Below are positions 21,331 through 32,959 of a DNA stretch of 64,000 bases, in pieces. The stretch lies in contig JAIFAC010000009.1 of NCBI GenBank assembly GCA_026545765.1, positions 310,001 to 374,000 on the forward strand, read 5' to 3'. The notes below the pieces were generated by a model. It had not been told where the DNA came from. It did not search any database and worked only from the letters and a program-made list of their open reading frames with translations. The translations under genes were made by a program, and so were the position numbers. The first letter of the stretch is position 1. Each line of letters opens with the position of its first letter. The stretch is from Plantago major. Taxonomy: Eukaryota > Streptophyta > Magnoliopsida > Lamiales > Plantaginaceae.

Positions 21331-24300
21331 TCTTGTGCTTCTTCATCAACAGTACGCATGGCATCAATTTCAGCTGCGGTAATGCTGATCTGTCTTTCCA
21401 AACTTCTTTGCTCATCCAGAAGGGCCAATTCTTTAGCATTAGCTTCTCCGAGCTTTTGGATCTTGGCTTCCTTCTCATCAACTTGTGCTTGGCACTCTAA
21501 GTTGATTCTCTTCTCTTCTTCCAACTTCTGTCTGAGTTGTTCAATCCTGAACTCAGCGGCTGATATTTCTTCAATTATGTCTTGCTGATCGGCCTGTTGG
21601 GTATTCTGATGAGACTTTGGGGGTGATGATGATGGGGCTTTCTGAGCATTTGGAGGAGTAGCCTTTTCTCCACTTCCTTTGCTAGCTTTCTGAATCCCGC
21701 CTTGTCCAGGTTGGGGATCATCATTCTGATCATCATCATCCTTTTTCTTATTTTCTTGATTTGGATGCTCAGAAGAGGGTTCTTGGTAATCGTTCTCGTC
21801 CATCTCCTCTTCATCTTCTGAAACCAGGTTGATCACATTTGGGAATGTAATCATCCTCCCATTAACTTCTTCTTGCTCAGCTGGATAAGTAGTGAGCTTG
21901 CTGGGCAAGGCAGGATGGGTAACCATCTGCTCTTGGGTTTGAGCATATGCAGCTTGGAAATCTGCTATAAGTCTTTGTGCTACTTCATGAATGAAGTCCT
22001 CATGCATCAGAGTGGCAAATGAGTAGGACTCTGTTGGGAACAATGCATGGATGTGATCCTCCAGATTGAAGGCGATTGCTCTCTTCTCTGGGACGTCGAT
22101 TACTCTGGCTACTTCAGAAAGGTCAGCCTTTCTGAGTTTCTGCCATTGTCTGAAGCACTTGAGATGTTTCTTTAAAGTGTGCTTCTGGAAGGCCTTGAGT
22201 AAATCAACTGGAGCTAGACTTTGAGCCTGTGTAGAAACACTAGGCTCATTATCCTGTATTTCTGCTTGCTTGGGCACAGAGGCCTCAGATACCTTGTTGT
22301 GAGGAGAAGTCTGATCCTCATCAACCTTTCTTTCTGCTTGAACTTCCAAGTGAGGAAGCTCAGTGGCATCTTTATCAGAAACCTTGGGGGTTTCTGGAAC
22401 CTTTTCTGCTAACTCTGCTTCTTCAGCATTGCCAGTTTCTTTTGGAGGAGATAAGACCACAGTCTCTCCTTCCAAGTGTTCTTCTGACTGAGCCAGTAAG
22501 AACCAACATAAGAGATTTAGTAGTGGGTTTTCCAGAGCATTCTTGAAGGAGACTATTACTGATTACTTACCTTCTCAGCAGAAGGCTCAGTAAATACTTC
22601 CTCAGAGAGCTTTTCAGCCTCTGGAATCTCTTGGTTTTGGGCTGTTGGTTCCACCACCACTACTTCCTCAGTTGGAGCCTAATAAGAGACAAAAAGAAAT
22701 TAGAACACAAGATATGAATATTTCAAGCAAGTTATTTCTGTAGGACAGGCTCTTCTTCTTGTTCTGAGGTTAGAGGAACCTCTTCTTCATTCAGAGGGGT
22801 AGACAAATTAACTTCCCCCTGAAAGTGTGTCTCCATGTTGGCCTGTAACAAATAAAGCTTATGAGTAACAAGTTAACATTTTAATGTTGACAAGTTAGAT
22901 ACAAACTACTTTTGCTACCTGAATAGGGTCAGGCTGATCATTGGTCTCTTGGACTTGTGGTGATTCCACAGTCTCTTTGTGCTCATTGTTGTTGTCCTCT
23001 AGAGTATCATTCTGAGTCTCCATCTCAGTTTGATCCCTTTCTGAGAGTTGAGCTCTCTCAGAAGGTTGAGGAACCTGTGTTAAAATAGGAATTTCTTCAG
23101 CAACATTAAGTGCTGGCATTGTGAATGTGGAAGCAATGGCGACATCTTCCATCATTTTATTTTCTTCTCCCAGGCCTTCTTCTTCCTGCTGGGCAGAGGG
23201 GCTCCTTTCTTTCTGAGGGGCTGAGCTTGATGCTCCTCCATGGGTCTCATACTTGAACCTTTTGAGTACTTTTGCAAGTACTTCATCATCCTCAGATTCA
23301 CTATTCAGTGTTGGTGCAGACCCATCTATGATATTTCTATCATCTCTGGAGAGTTCTGGAGCATCCTGGCTCAAAATTCTTGGGGCATTCTGGAGTTGCC
23401 TTTCCGGGCGTCCAACATCTTCTGAGACCTTGTCTCCAGAAGGTTGTGCCTCTTGTATGTTTAGGGACTTGGAGACACTTTTGATTTGAGTCCTCTTTCT
23501 CTTGGCAACTGGAGGTTGAGCTTGAGCTTGTTCAGAGACCTCCTCACCTTGCTGGGCAGCTTCAAGCTCTTCTGCCTCTCTCTGAGCTTTCTCAGCAGCA
23601 AGTCTCTCCTTTTCTTCAAAGGCGTGTCTGAAAAGGGAGTTGGTGACTGGGATTTCCTGCCTCTCTCTGAGAGTGATTCCCATTGTTTCCATAATGTGAC
23701 AAATTCTGAGGCCAAAGTTCATATTGGCCTTTGGCTCAGCAAAGCAATTGATGATCTTTGGCTAAAATTCTTCAATATGCCCAAGGAATTTGTTAAAGGC
23801 GTACTTCCCCCAGTTAAAGTGGGTTTCCTACCCTTCATGCTTCTTGTTCAGAAGATGCATCATCATCCATCTCTCCATGCTTATCTGGTCCACTCCACCT
23901 TTGTTGCCATCAAAGCAACAGACCAGAATGAGAGCTAAAGTACTCCAGTGTTTCTGGAGATGACTAGTTCTAATGGCTTTCAGAACAAAGTCTCCTGGGC
24001 AACCCTTTGCATTCTCTAATTGGATTGCTTCAAATAGTTCTTTAACACCTTGGATCATGGAAGCATCCCTGATGTTGATGTCTTCAATTGTTCCTCGATT
24101 TTTCAATCGGAATATTGCAGTCTAGGACAATTTCTTGTCCTTGAACTTCATTCTACATGTATTTCTCTTCTTCATCATTCACAACCTTTGTGAAGATTTT
24201 GGAGTTGTTATAGAACTCCAGCACATCCAGTGTGGATAGTCCACTGGGTGCAGCAGACAGAAACTTGAAGATATGGGAACTTTTCAGCATCCCCAATATC

Positions 24301-24515
24301 AGTTTCCTATCTGGTCTTGAAGGTATGACTACTAGTACATACTTCTTCACTAGAAAAGCTCCCCAATTCATCTTGTGATTTGGATTCCAGTCAGATGGGC
24401 TGAACTTTCCCTGAAGGCGTTTATTCAACACCTTAAGTTCCTTTCCTCCTTGCTTTTCAGCAGGAGCAGATGATGCGGCCTTAGGGTTTTTGGTGGTCAT
24501 CTTCTTGGGTGCCAT
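21331..24515 (-). pseudogene. Spliced downstream accessory gene of the SIRE-like copia element
   Basis: The minus-strand ORF starts at 24515 (MAPKKMTTKNPKAASS). One frame (24106-22919) runs past TAG codons at 23830-23828 and 23764-23762; another TAG is at 24124-24122. The N-terminal third has a compact domain (DWNPNHKMNWGAF, then IKELFEAIQ-like and FNWGKYAFNKFLGHIEEF segments). The middle is a long Gln/Glu/Ser-rich linker. Short exons follow, including 22842-about 22745 and 22679-22572 (donor gtaagt), then from about 22492 a 464-codon frame whose residues 275-365 form a heptad-rich coiled coil. Position and orientation, after pol and before the 3' end, match the extra ORF of SIRE/Maximus copia elements, often called env-like. 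I see no signal peptide. The C-terminus (from about residue 383) reads into the Cassandra element. Confidence 0.55.
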
Positions 24516-24725
24516 CTCTTATATAGAGTCTTGAGTGAGTGTTTTCAGAGGGGTTTTGCAAGATTAATCGGGATTAGTCTATCTTTTCAGAAGACTAAAC
24601 ACAAGAAGTTGAGTTTGCAGAAGGGGTTTTGCAGAAATCTTGAGAGATTTTGCTGTTTTGATACAAGTATGAAATTTCGGAATTGGTAAAAGTGTTTGTC
24701 TTTTGCCCAAGTCCTATATATATAT
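24516..24725 (-). promoter_or_regulatory. TATA-like promoter of the accessory gene
   Basis: The minus strand has CTATATATATATAGG at about 24726-24711, roughly 190 bases before the ATG at 24515, and a second TATA-like CTATATAAGAG right before the ATG. It suggests the accessory gene may have its own promoter. The ORF at 24587-24808 overlaps this leader and is not supported. Confidence 0.35.
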
Positions 24726-24808
24726 AGCAGACAAAATGTACATAGATACAACATACATATAACTGAATATGAATGTGTGTCTTTGTATCTGCATAGGCGT
24801 GGTATCAC

Positions 24809-25285
24809 ACAAGTTCTCCATTAAATGCGTAGTGGGCCATGTCTGCATTTCTCAACAGACATTACTTGCTTTGTTTTAATCTCAACCGTTGAGATCAAAC
24901 GTTTATTCATCAAGGGCTTATACTGAATATTTTGTAATGATATCAATCAACAAATGGTGTTGTGCCGACTTGATGGATTTTTGACAAGTTACATCCATTA
25001 TTCACTTAGTAAAGAGTAAGAGCACTCAATCGTTTGAACTTATCATTCTGAGTGTCAAGTCCTTATCTTTATATTGTTTATCATAAAAATGACAAAAATA
25101 CAAGACATTCGACATGTTTGACTTCCAGAACTTATACTTTTCGGGCTTTGTGTGTCTTTTCTCTTTATGACTAAATAACTTTCTGAATTCAAGTGTCAGA
25201 AGCTTCAGTTGTTTGAATGTATTTGACCCACTCTCAGTAAATAATTTCTAGTCTTATTTACTTATTGATTTTGTACCAACCTTTG
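24809..25285 (-). other. Untranslated spacer between pol and accessory gene
   Basis: I see no gene. The composition is AT-rich and without strong repeats. Confidence 0.4.
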
Positions 25286-25440
25286 CCTTTCTGGATACCC
25301 GTTCCAGAACTGTTTTGCCTTTCTGAGTGTTGCTACTCAGAAACCTTTGTATCACTTCTTATCAACTTGGCTTTCTGAGAACCTGTTCTCAGAGGCCTAC
25401 TTCTTTTCTACCTCACTTACTCAGACTTTATAGATTCAGG
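25286..25440 (-). repeat. Hairpin repeats after pol, copia copy 1
   Basis: Several imperfect units pair CTTTCTGAGA with TCTCAGA across 4-8 bases (for example 25371-25393). The same type of hairpin follows pol of the plus-strand copia copy at 53126-53260. Confidence 0.6.
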
Positions 25441-25447
25441 ACATTTT

Positions 25448-25927
25448 TCAGTCCTTAGGCGTCTCCATTAATCCAAGATTATGTATTAAAGTCAAGAACC
25501 GGCTTTCTTGCAAGGGCTTGGTGAAGATATCTGCAAGTTGGTCTTCTGTGCCAATCTTGAATATCTTTATATTACCTTTCTCAACATGGTCTCTGATGAA
25601 GTGGTGTCTAACATCAATGTGCTTTGTTCTGGCATGGAACTTGGGGTTCTGTGTGATTGCAATAGCACTTGTATTATCACAGAAAATGGGAGTTTTCTCT
25701 TCATTGAGTCCATAGTCTCTAAGTAGTTGTTGAATCCACAAAATTTGTGTTGCACAACAACCAGCAGCAACATATTCAGCCTCTGTGGTAGAAGTTGCAA
25801 TTGAGTTTTGCTTCTTGCTAAACCATGAGATAAGTCTAGTTCCCAGAAACAGACATGTTCTTGAGGTACTTTTCCTATCAAGCATTGATCCAGCATAATC
25901 AACATCTGAGTAACCAGCCAAACTCAA
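25448..25927 (-). pseudogene. Copia RNase H, copy 1
   Basis: The 159 codons begin LAGYSDVDYAGSMLDRKSTS and contain TTEAEYVAAG, FCDNTSAIAI and HARTKHIDVRHHFIRDHVE. This is the full Ty1/copia RNase H with its Asp, Glu and Asp residues. It ends near the pol stop after DIFTKPLQ. A frame change separates it from the reverse transcriptase, with which it overlaps by four bases. The sequence is otherwise well kept. Confidence 0.85.
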
Positions 25928-27333
25928 TCCACTTTTTTAGGATACCACAAACCTACATCTACTGTACCTTTCACATAACTTAATATTTTCATAGAAATGT
26001 TGTAGTGTGATTGCATTGGATTTGTTTGAAATCTAGCACACACTCCAACTGCATATTGAATATCAGGTCTGCTTGCAATAAGGTAAAGTAGTGAACCTAT
26101 CAATTTCCTATACTTGTGTTCATCAACACTCTTATCTGATTCAGTATAGGTCATCTTGGTTCCTATGCTCATAGGTATCTTAGCATTCTTTTCAGAAGGC
26201 TTAAGATTGAACTTTGTGAGTATGTCTTTTGCATACTTTGTCTGACTAATGAATATTCCATCATTGAGTTGCTTGACTTGCAATCCTAGGAAATAGTTCA
26301 ATTCTCCCATCATGCTCATCTCAAACTTACTTTTCATGAGATTTTCAATGTCATCACAAAGTTGCTTGTCCTTAGATCCAAATATAATGTCATCAACATA
26401 TACTTGAACTAAGAGTAGTTTCTCATCATGATTTAAAGTAAATAAAGTTTTATCAACTTCACCTTTCTTGAAACCACTTTCCATAAGGTATTTGTCCAAA
26501 GTGTCATACCATGCTCTTGGAGCCTGTTTCAATCCATATAGAGCTTTCTGTAGCTTATAGACCATTCTACTTTCTGAGGAAACTTCAAATCCAGGTGGTT
26601 GCTCAACATAGACTTCCTGAGCAAGTTCACCATTTAAGAATGCACTCTTGACATCCATCTGATAAACTTTAAAGTCTTTATGAGCTGCAAAGGCCAGAAA
26701 GAGTCTTATTGCATCCAATCTGGCAACTGGTGCATATGACTCATCAAAATCTAGTCCTTCAGTCTGGGTGAATCCCTTGGCAACCAACCTTGCATTATTT
26801 CTGGTTATTTCACCAGATTCATTCATCTTGTTTCTGAAAACCCACTTAGTTCCAATCACAAGTATTCCTTCTACAAATTGAACTAGTTTCCAGACTTTGT
26901 TTCTCTCAAACTGATCCAACTCTTCTTGCATTGCAGAGATCCAGTCTTGGTCTCTTAATGCTTCTTCTATAGTTTTAGGTTCAATGTTTGAGATGAAACA
27001 TCCAAAGAGAGAATTAGCATTATCAGCTATTGCTCTCCTAGTCGTAACACCTTGATTAATTGGTCCAATTACATCTTTTGCAGGATGATCCTTGATCCAT
27101 TTCATCATGGGTTTAGGGCTAGTAGGGTCAATATCCAAGTGATCTGAATGTGAATCACTATGATTATGACTTGATACTTCTTCAGTATCTGAGACATTTT
27201 GCACCTTAGAAGGGCAGTGAATGTGTGACACTTGCTCAGTGTGAGAGCTTTCTGGGACATGCCTGTCAGAGAGGTCATTTCCAGAGTTAGCTCTCTGATG
27301 AACATCTTCAATTTCCATTTCTGGAATTCTCAT
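25924..27333 (-). pseudogene. Copia reverse transcriptase, copy 1
   Basis: The 469-codon frame has a Ser/His-rich linker (about residues 1-110), then [69 protein letters not shown] and the catalytic YVDDIIFGS. It continues to [16 protein letters not shown] and stops after LWYPKK. The motifs are those of Ty1/copia, and the length and linker fit a SIRE-like lineage. The catalytic Asp residues are present, so this domain looks intact, but integrase and the flanking frames are broken. Confidence 0.85.
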
Positions 27334-27339
27334 AGGAAA

Positions 27340-28314
27340 TTATTCATCATGTCTAAGAATCATCTGGTTATTACTAGGCATTTCATGCTTTTCTTCGTCA
27401 GAGTCATCCTCTCTTTCCACAATGATCTTTTTCCTTTCTGAGGGTTCTTCTTCAGAATCCTTTATCATTAGTTCCTTGAACCTTTCTGAGAGTTCATCAG
27501 CAAGGGGTGTTTTCTTGCTTCCTTCATAGAATACAACATGAAGTGATTCTTCAATCTTCTTTGTTCTTTTCTTGTAAACTCTGTATGCTTTGCTATTCAT
27601 AGAATAACCAAGAAACACACCTTCATTTGCCTTTGGTTGCAATGTTCTTAGATACTCTTTTCCATTGTTAAGAACAAAACATCTACAACTAAACACTTTC
27701 AGATGTTTGATATTAGGGGGTCTACCAATCAAGAGTTCATAGGGGGTCTTGTCATGGTGTTTGTTTATCAAACATCTGTTCTGAGTGTAGCATGCTGTGT
27801 TTACAGCTTCAACCCAATAAACTTCACTTATTTCAGTGTCAGCTAGCATTATCCTTGCTACTTATTTAAGGGTTCTATTTTTCCTTTATGCAACACCATT
27901 TTGCTGTGGTGTTCTCACAGAGGAAAGTTGGTGTTGTAGACCTTTGCTGGTACAAAACTCCTTTATGTACTGGTTGACAAACTCAGTACCATGGTCTGTT
28001 CAGATTGCAGATACCTTGTCATTTTTCATGACTTCAAGCTTATTCAGCAAGTTTGGTATCTCCACCCTAACATCAGATTTGTGCTTCGGAAAGACAACCC
28101 AAGTGAATCTTGAAAAGTCATCTACAACAACCAGACCATACTTCTTTCCTGCATAACTAGTTACAGATGATTCAAAAAGATCCATGTGTAATAGTTGCAG
28201 TGGTCTAACACTAGAGTGTCTGGTTTTGGACTTGAAAGAGATCTTGGATTGTTTCCCCATCTGACAGGCAGAACATATACCATCCTTTCTGAAAGATATT
28301 TTGGGGAAGACCAA
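27340..28314 (-). pseudogene. Copia integrase, copy 1, with stop at the catalytic Glu
   Basis: The core runs from CSACQMGKQ (end of the zinc-binding part) through LLHMDLFE and VVVDDFSRFTWVVF to TDHGTEF, then QQNGV and the C-terminal ETLHKTPYELL-like and VFLGYS blocks (27849-27340). In-frame stops are TGA at 28002-28000, just before TDHGTEF, TAA at 27898-27896, where the catalytic Glu of 'NGV.ERKNRT' belongs, and TAA at 27864-27862. Integration by this copy is therefore impossible without help. Confidence 0.8.
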
Positions 28315-28800
28315 CAGCTAACTCTTTCTTGGCAAGTTTGTTCAGAGTTTTGAAATTCAAGTGACTCATTCTTTTGTGCCATAACCAGTGCTCTTCTGTG
28401 TGACCTGATTGACTCACCATGAGACATTCTTCAGTTGTGGCAGATGCCCAATCGGCAATATAAAGACTGCCTTTCCGCCGAGCAACCAAGACTGTCTGCT
28501 TTGACTCATTGTCAATAAGTTTGCAATACTTTGCTTTGAATTTCACAGTGAATCCTTTGTCTGCAAACTGGCTCATGCTAAATAGATTATATTTCAAACC
28601 TTTAACATGTAATACGTCAGTGATTGTTAATGATCCCAATCTGACGTTGCCAGATCCCATAAAGGGATTTAATTCTCCTCCAGCAAATCTGATGTCTAGT
28701 CCAGTGTTGCAAGCTTTGTAGTTGACCAGATTTGCTTTGTCTCCTGTCATGTGCTTTCCGCATCCACTATCAAATAGCCATTGAGCCTTAGTCCAAGAGG
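28211..28800 (-). pseudogene. Copia protease and GAG-pre-integrase segment, copy 1
   Basis: WLFDSGCGKHMTGDK (about 28785-28740) holds the DSG catalytic motif of the copia protease. The 179-codon frame then gives ITDVLHVKGLKYNLFSMSQ, typical of the region after protease, and HTEEHWLWHKRMSHLNFKTL, the GAG-pre-integrase zinc finger (His-His part; CSACQ follows in another frame). A frameshift at about 28310 splits the zinc finger. Confidence 0.75.
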
Positions 28801-29380
28801 CGTTCTTGCCTCAGAGATAGAACCACTTAGACTAAACATTCTTCCAGTAGGAATCCACATTTTAGTGAATTTCTTGGGAGTTTGTTTTTGTCTAACTTGA
28901 TTAGAAGGAGATGCAGAAAAATCAGTAATTTTGATCTCAATCCTCCTTCTTGGGGGTGTTTCTAGGTGTTCCCTTTGGTGCTTTCTGGACCCTGGGTTTC
29001 TGGGGTTGCTTTTCAGCAAACTTAGCCTTTCTGGCCTGGTTCCTTCTAGCTCTGGCATTCAGTTTTTCAGTGGCTTGAGATTTCTTCCACTTCTGTCTAT
29101 TGCTAAGTGCAATATTAGCCTTGTGCCATTGTTCTTGTCCTTCCTTATATTGTTGCAGAAGGACCTTTCCAATAGCACGATAGCCAATGCCATTTCGAAC
29201 ACCTTTGGCTTTCTGAATGCGCTCTTCAGAAGCCTTACTAGTTTCTGCACCATCTTTATTTTCATAAAATTGTACTGTAGAGAATTTGCCTATTCCAGCA
29301 ATTCTTCCCTTCCAAGTAATGCAGCAATGTGGATGGTTGCATGTCTGACGGTTGTGTTTCTTTTCAGAAACCTTATCCAC
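28747..29380 (-). pseudogene. Copia gag C-terminal region, copy 1 (truncated)
   Basis: Two overlapping minus frames (29380-28937 and 29058-28747) are rich in Lys, Arg and Gln (for example KAKGVRNGIGYRAIGKVLLQQ). They have no clear CCHC knuckle, though a Cys/His cluster (TCNHPHCC) lies near the start. They lead into the protease motif after a frameshift. The element is cut at about 29380, where the opposite-strand copy starts, so most of gag and the 5' LTR are gone. Confidence 0.55.
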
Positions 29381-30377
29381 ATGTTTCTTTTAAGATCGAA
29401 GAATCCATTCAAGTTATTTTCTATGAAACAAAGCTAGGAGAGGTTATTGAGACTAACCTTCATAAGAGATTTAAAGAGTTAATGATCAAGGATTCTGAGG
29501 AAAGTGCTCCAGATGGAAAGAAACTTGTTGTGACCATTGAGGTTGACTCTGATGATGAAAAGCCAAGAGATAGGCCTAGTAACAACCAGATGACTCTAAA
29601 ACATGATGAGGAATTTCCTGCAAAGAATTAAGAAATGAATTCCGCACTGGATACTCAGCAACCATGTGATGAAGATATTATTGAAGAAGTTGCTGAACCT
29701 CATTCCTGTGATCATCATCCTAACTCAGATATCTCAAATACTGAACAAGTGTCTGATGAATCCATGAACAATCATCTTGATGATATTGATCCACATAACA
29801 CTAGAAATGCAAGAAGATTGATAAAAGACCATCCAGCAAAGTATTTGATTGGATCAATCAATGATGGAGTAAGAACCAGAAGGAAGATTGTTGTACAAGC
29901 AAACACACTTTATAGTTGCTTCATTTCTGAAATAGAACCCAAAACCATTGAGGAAGCTCTTAAAGATGAAAATTGGATCTCAGCTATGCAAGAAGAGCTA
30001 GACAAATTTGAGAAAAACAAAGTCTGGAACTTAGTTCCTTACAAAGAAAGTACCGCAGTAATTGGAACCAAGTGGGTGTTCAGAAAAAAGATGAATGAGA
30101 ATGGTGAAATCACAAGAAACAAAGTTAGGTTGGTTGCTAAAGGATATAATCAAACTGAAGGTCTGGATTTTGATGAGTCTTATGCTCCAGTTGCAAGATT
30201 GGATGCAATCAGACTATTCTTAGCCTTTGCAGCTCACATGGACTTCAATGTTTACAAAATCGATGTGAAAAGTGCATTCCTGAATGGTGTACTAAGTGAA
30301 GAGGTCTATGTTGATCAACTTCCGGTTTTGAAGTTCCCTCAGAAAGCAGACTTGTCTATAAGCTTCAGAAAGCTCTA
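29371..30377 (+). pseudogene. Copia integrase tail and reverse transcriptase N-part, copy 2
   Basis: From about 29392 the plus strand reads KIEESIQVIFYE, the counterpart of KIEESLHVVFYE in copy 1. One frame then continues through ELMIKDSEE, a TAA at 29629-29631, [48 protein letters not shown] and [11 protein letters not shown]. It is cut at 30377 inside the [11 protein letters not shown] block by an insertion; the gene resumes at 52045. The 5' part is missing because the copy abuts copy 1 head to head at about 29380. Confidence 0.8.
30373..30377 (+). repeat. Target-site duplication CTCTA, left copy
   Basis: CTCTA directly precedes TGTAACGCCCC, and CTCTA recurs at 52045-52049 right after the far end TTTTACA. 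Removing the insertion and one copy restores the copia coding line at this point. Confidence 0.85.
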
Positions 30378-32959
30378 TGTAACGCCCCGAAAATTTATGA
30401 AATATAAATAAACTTCTTTATTTAAAAAGTCTAGACAAGACGCAAAACTTTTTACATAAGTCTAAACAAAGCCACAAGCATCTACTAATCACTAAAAAAA
30501 CGAAGGGTTCAAAACAATACCAAACTTAGAACAAAAACCCCACCCTCTCTGTTGCTGAACGTCTAGGACTCCAACGCGCCAAAATCTACAAGAAGGTAAC
30601 AAATCAAGTGTGAGATAAAACTCAGTGAGGTTCTGTGCTAAGTGAACAACGAATTAAGTAATACGAAGTATGGTTTTTAAAATCAAACGAATCATAATAT
30701 AAAAATAATCGAAGGAAAACATATAACGAAGCGAAGAAATTATCGTTGGTGCAGTCAACCTTATAACCCCAATCCAAGCCCTTATCACTCCAGACAGAGT
30801 GCTACCACTATCAAACGAAGACGAAGACGAAGACCCTGCCATGGTATAGGGGTGGAACACTACTACTCCCAAAGACCTCGACAACTTCTGCCTCACATCT
30901 AGGGATAGTAAGCAGAGGTACTTCATGAACAACTCGACAGACACAACTGCCCAAGTATGTCCACTCGGAAACCCCCACCACAATTGCGCACTTATCGGTC
31001 GAATCGAATCAATCAATCAAATCAAGATCATAATAAATCATATACATATATATCTTTTTAGAGCGGAAGCATGAGACAAAGATTTGATCCAGTTTTCAGA
31101 ACTTGATTTCATGAGTTTTCACAATAATTGAGATGCAGTACTATATATATAATATTAAAATAGCTTCTTGTAGTTTCGCAAATATACATATAATTTTTGG
31201 GTAGAACACTCACCTTAGATGACCTCGAAAACTAAGCAACCCGCAAATCCTGTTAAAAGGTAACGCTACTTAACATTTGCGCAAAAACATCTAACGATAC
31301 CCTTTAACCCCATGAAACAAGCAAGAAACGCAAGAACAACTAAGAACCACATAAACACATGGCTAAAACATAAGCATCACGATTCAATTTTTGGAAAAAA
31401 GTTGGTAAAAAGTATAATAAAACTCAAACAAAACAAACAAGCACTTGCTAGGAATTGAACAAGTGACCTCCTAAAATACAGAGAATTATGTTAATTAATT
31501 ACACTTTCACAGACCAACAACATACAGCGGCAAAGGGGAAGGAACGGATAACAGAGTGCAGCAAAATAAATGGATAGGCTAGAGATCTAACACTCGACCT
31601 GCAACATACAGTAACTAAACACTACCAATCAACCTATGGGCTACAACAAGTTGTGTTAATAAATCTTGCACAAGAAAACATTTAATCCATACTAGTGATC
31701 GTAACAAGTAGAACTAGAAGAAGCAATATAAATAAGAGCATGCCAGGATTCGAAACCAAGACCTTTGATACACATAACAAACACACACAAACCACTCAGA
31801 GACAGGTAACTCATGTTAGCTAACGAACGCGTTTGGCATAATAAAGCCGCAGACTGCTGTAACTTCAAACAGAGAAACAGAGCATGCAAACAGAAAAACA
31901 GAGCAGATTTCTTGACCTATAACATGCGGAAATAGGCAAAATTACAAGAAACTAGAACACGCAAAATTGTAAAAACACAGAAAAGATTATCCAAAATAAA
32001 TAGGACAACTTGGGGCTTGAAACCTTAACCACTAAGAAACAGTTTCTAATCTCTGGCCACTCGGCGACGAGGTATTTTGTAAACAAAGTTGCACAGGAAA
32101 CTTTTTAATCGATAAATCAGATCTTAACATACAGAAACCAAAAATAGCAAATAAACATGCACAAGCTGGAGTCTAAACCTAGACCTCTGATAAACAGTAA
32201 CAACAATAAGCAGACCAATCGGAGAAAAGTACTGATTGTTAACATGGATTACGACACAGAGATGAAAAAGAAAGCAGTGCGAAAAGAAGGAATAGAAAAC
32301 AGAGCACAAAAATACAGAAAACAGGGCATGCGCAAAACAAGTAGAAAACCAGCCACCTTCAAGACTCGAATTAGTAAGAAACAACACGAACACGCAAACG
32401 AAATCCCCCAGAACTAAGTTACGAGAAAGAAAACAAGGAATCCGTGCTTACCGAAAGCAAACTAGAACGCGGTCGAAACAAACCGAAGCTCCCTAGCCTT
32501 TGCAACTGATTCTACGTAGAAGCCAAGAACAACGTTCTTGAGTCAGAAAGAGAGTTACGGATGAAGAAAACAGAATCTAAGGATGAAAACTTACCGACGG
32601 AATCGACTTGGTGAAGAACGGAGAGTTTGAAGGAGAACGAAGAAAAAGAGGCGAAGATGATGAATGACTCCGGATTTTCTGACTGCTAGGTTTAGGTAGA
32701 AGGATGCTTGAAAGTTCTGGAGATTGATTTTGTATAACTAAAGGCGAAGAAGAAGGAACGGAAAACGGAAAGCGAGTAGAATTTGATAAGAAAAAGGAAC
32801 TGAATCCAGCCGACTTGGATTCTAAACAACAGGTATTTAACTAATTAATTACTTAATAATGAATGTAATTAATTAATTACCTTTCATTTGCAAGGTAAAA
32901 AAGTAGAACGAAAGGAATAAAATTAAAATAAAGATTGGACGAAAAATTGGGGTTTTACA
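30378..32959 (-). mobile_element. 3' LTR of a coding-free large-LTR element
   Basis: It runs TGTAACGCCCC...GGGGTTTTACA, about 2.58 kb, collinear with 35000-36588 plus 50891-51951. A polypurine tract follows at 32974-32960 on the minus strand, so this is the 3' LTR. A 120-codon minus frame at 30654-31016 is kept in both LTRs, but LTR identity alone explains that. The middle holds tRNA-like modules (31445-32240). Confidence 0.85.
31445..32240 (-). repeat. Five tRNA-like modules inside the LTR
   Basis: B-box-like blocks read on the minus strand end at about 31451, 31582, 31746, 32012 and 32168; the best is GGTTTCGAATCC at 31746. About 45-50 bases upstream of several of them are A-box-like motifs, such as CTGTCTCTGAGTGG (about 31793-31806) and TCGTCGCCGAGTGG (about 32057-32070). 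The units are diverged from each other. Confidence 0.55.

Noticed and set aside
30654-31016. 120-codon minus ORF conserved at 35288-35650
   Set aside because: Both lie at the same place in paired LTRs, so similarity comes from LTR identity; no known motif and no independent sign of coding.
31746-32070. Possible tRNA genes
   Set aside because: A and B boxes are recognisable, but no cloverleaf with paired acceptor stem could be seen, and the units repeat within an LTR.
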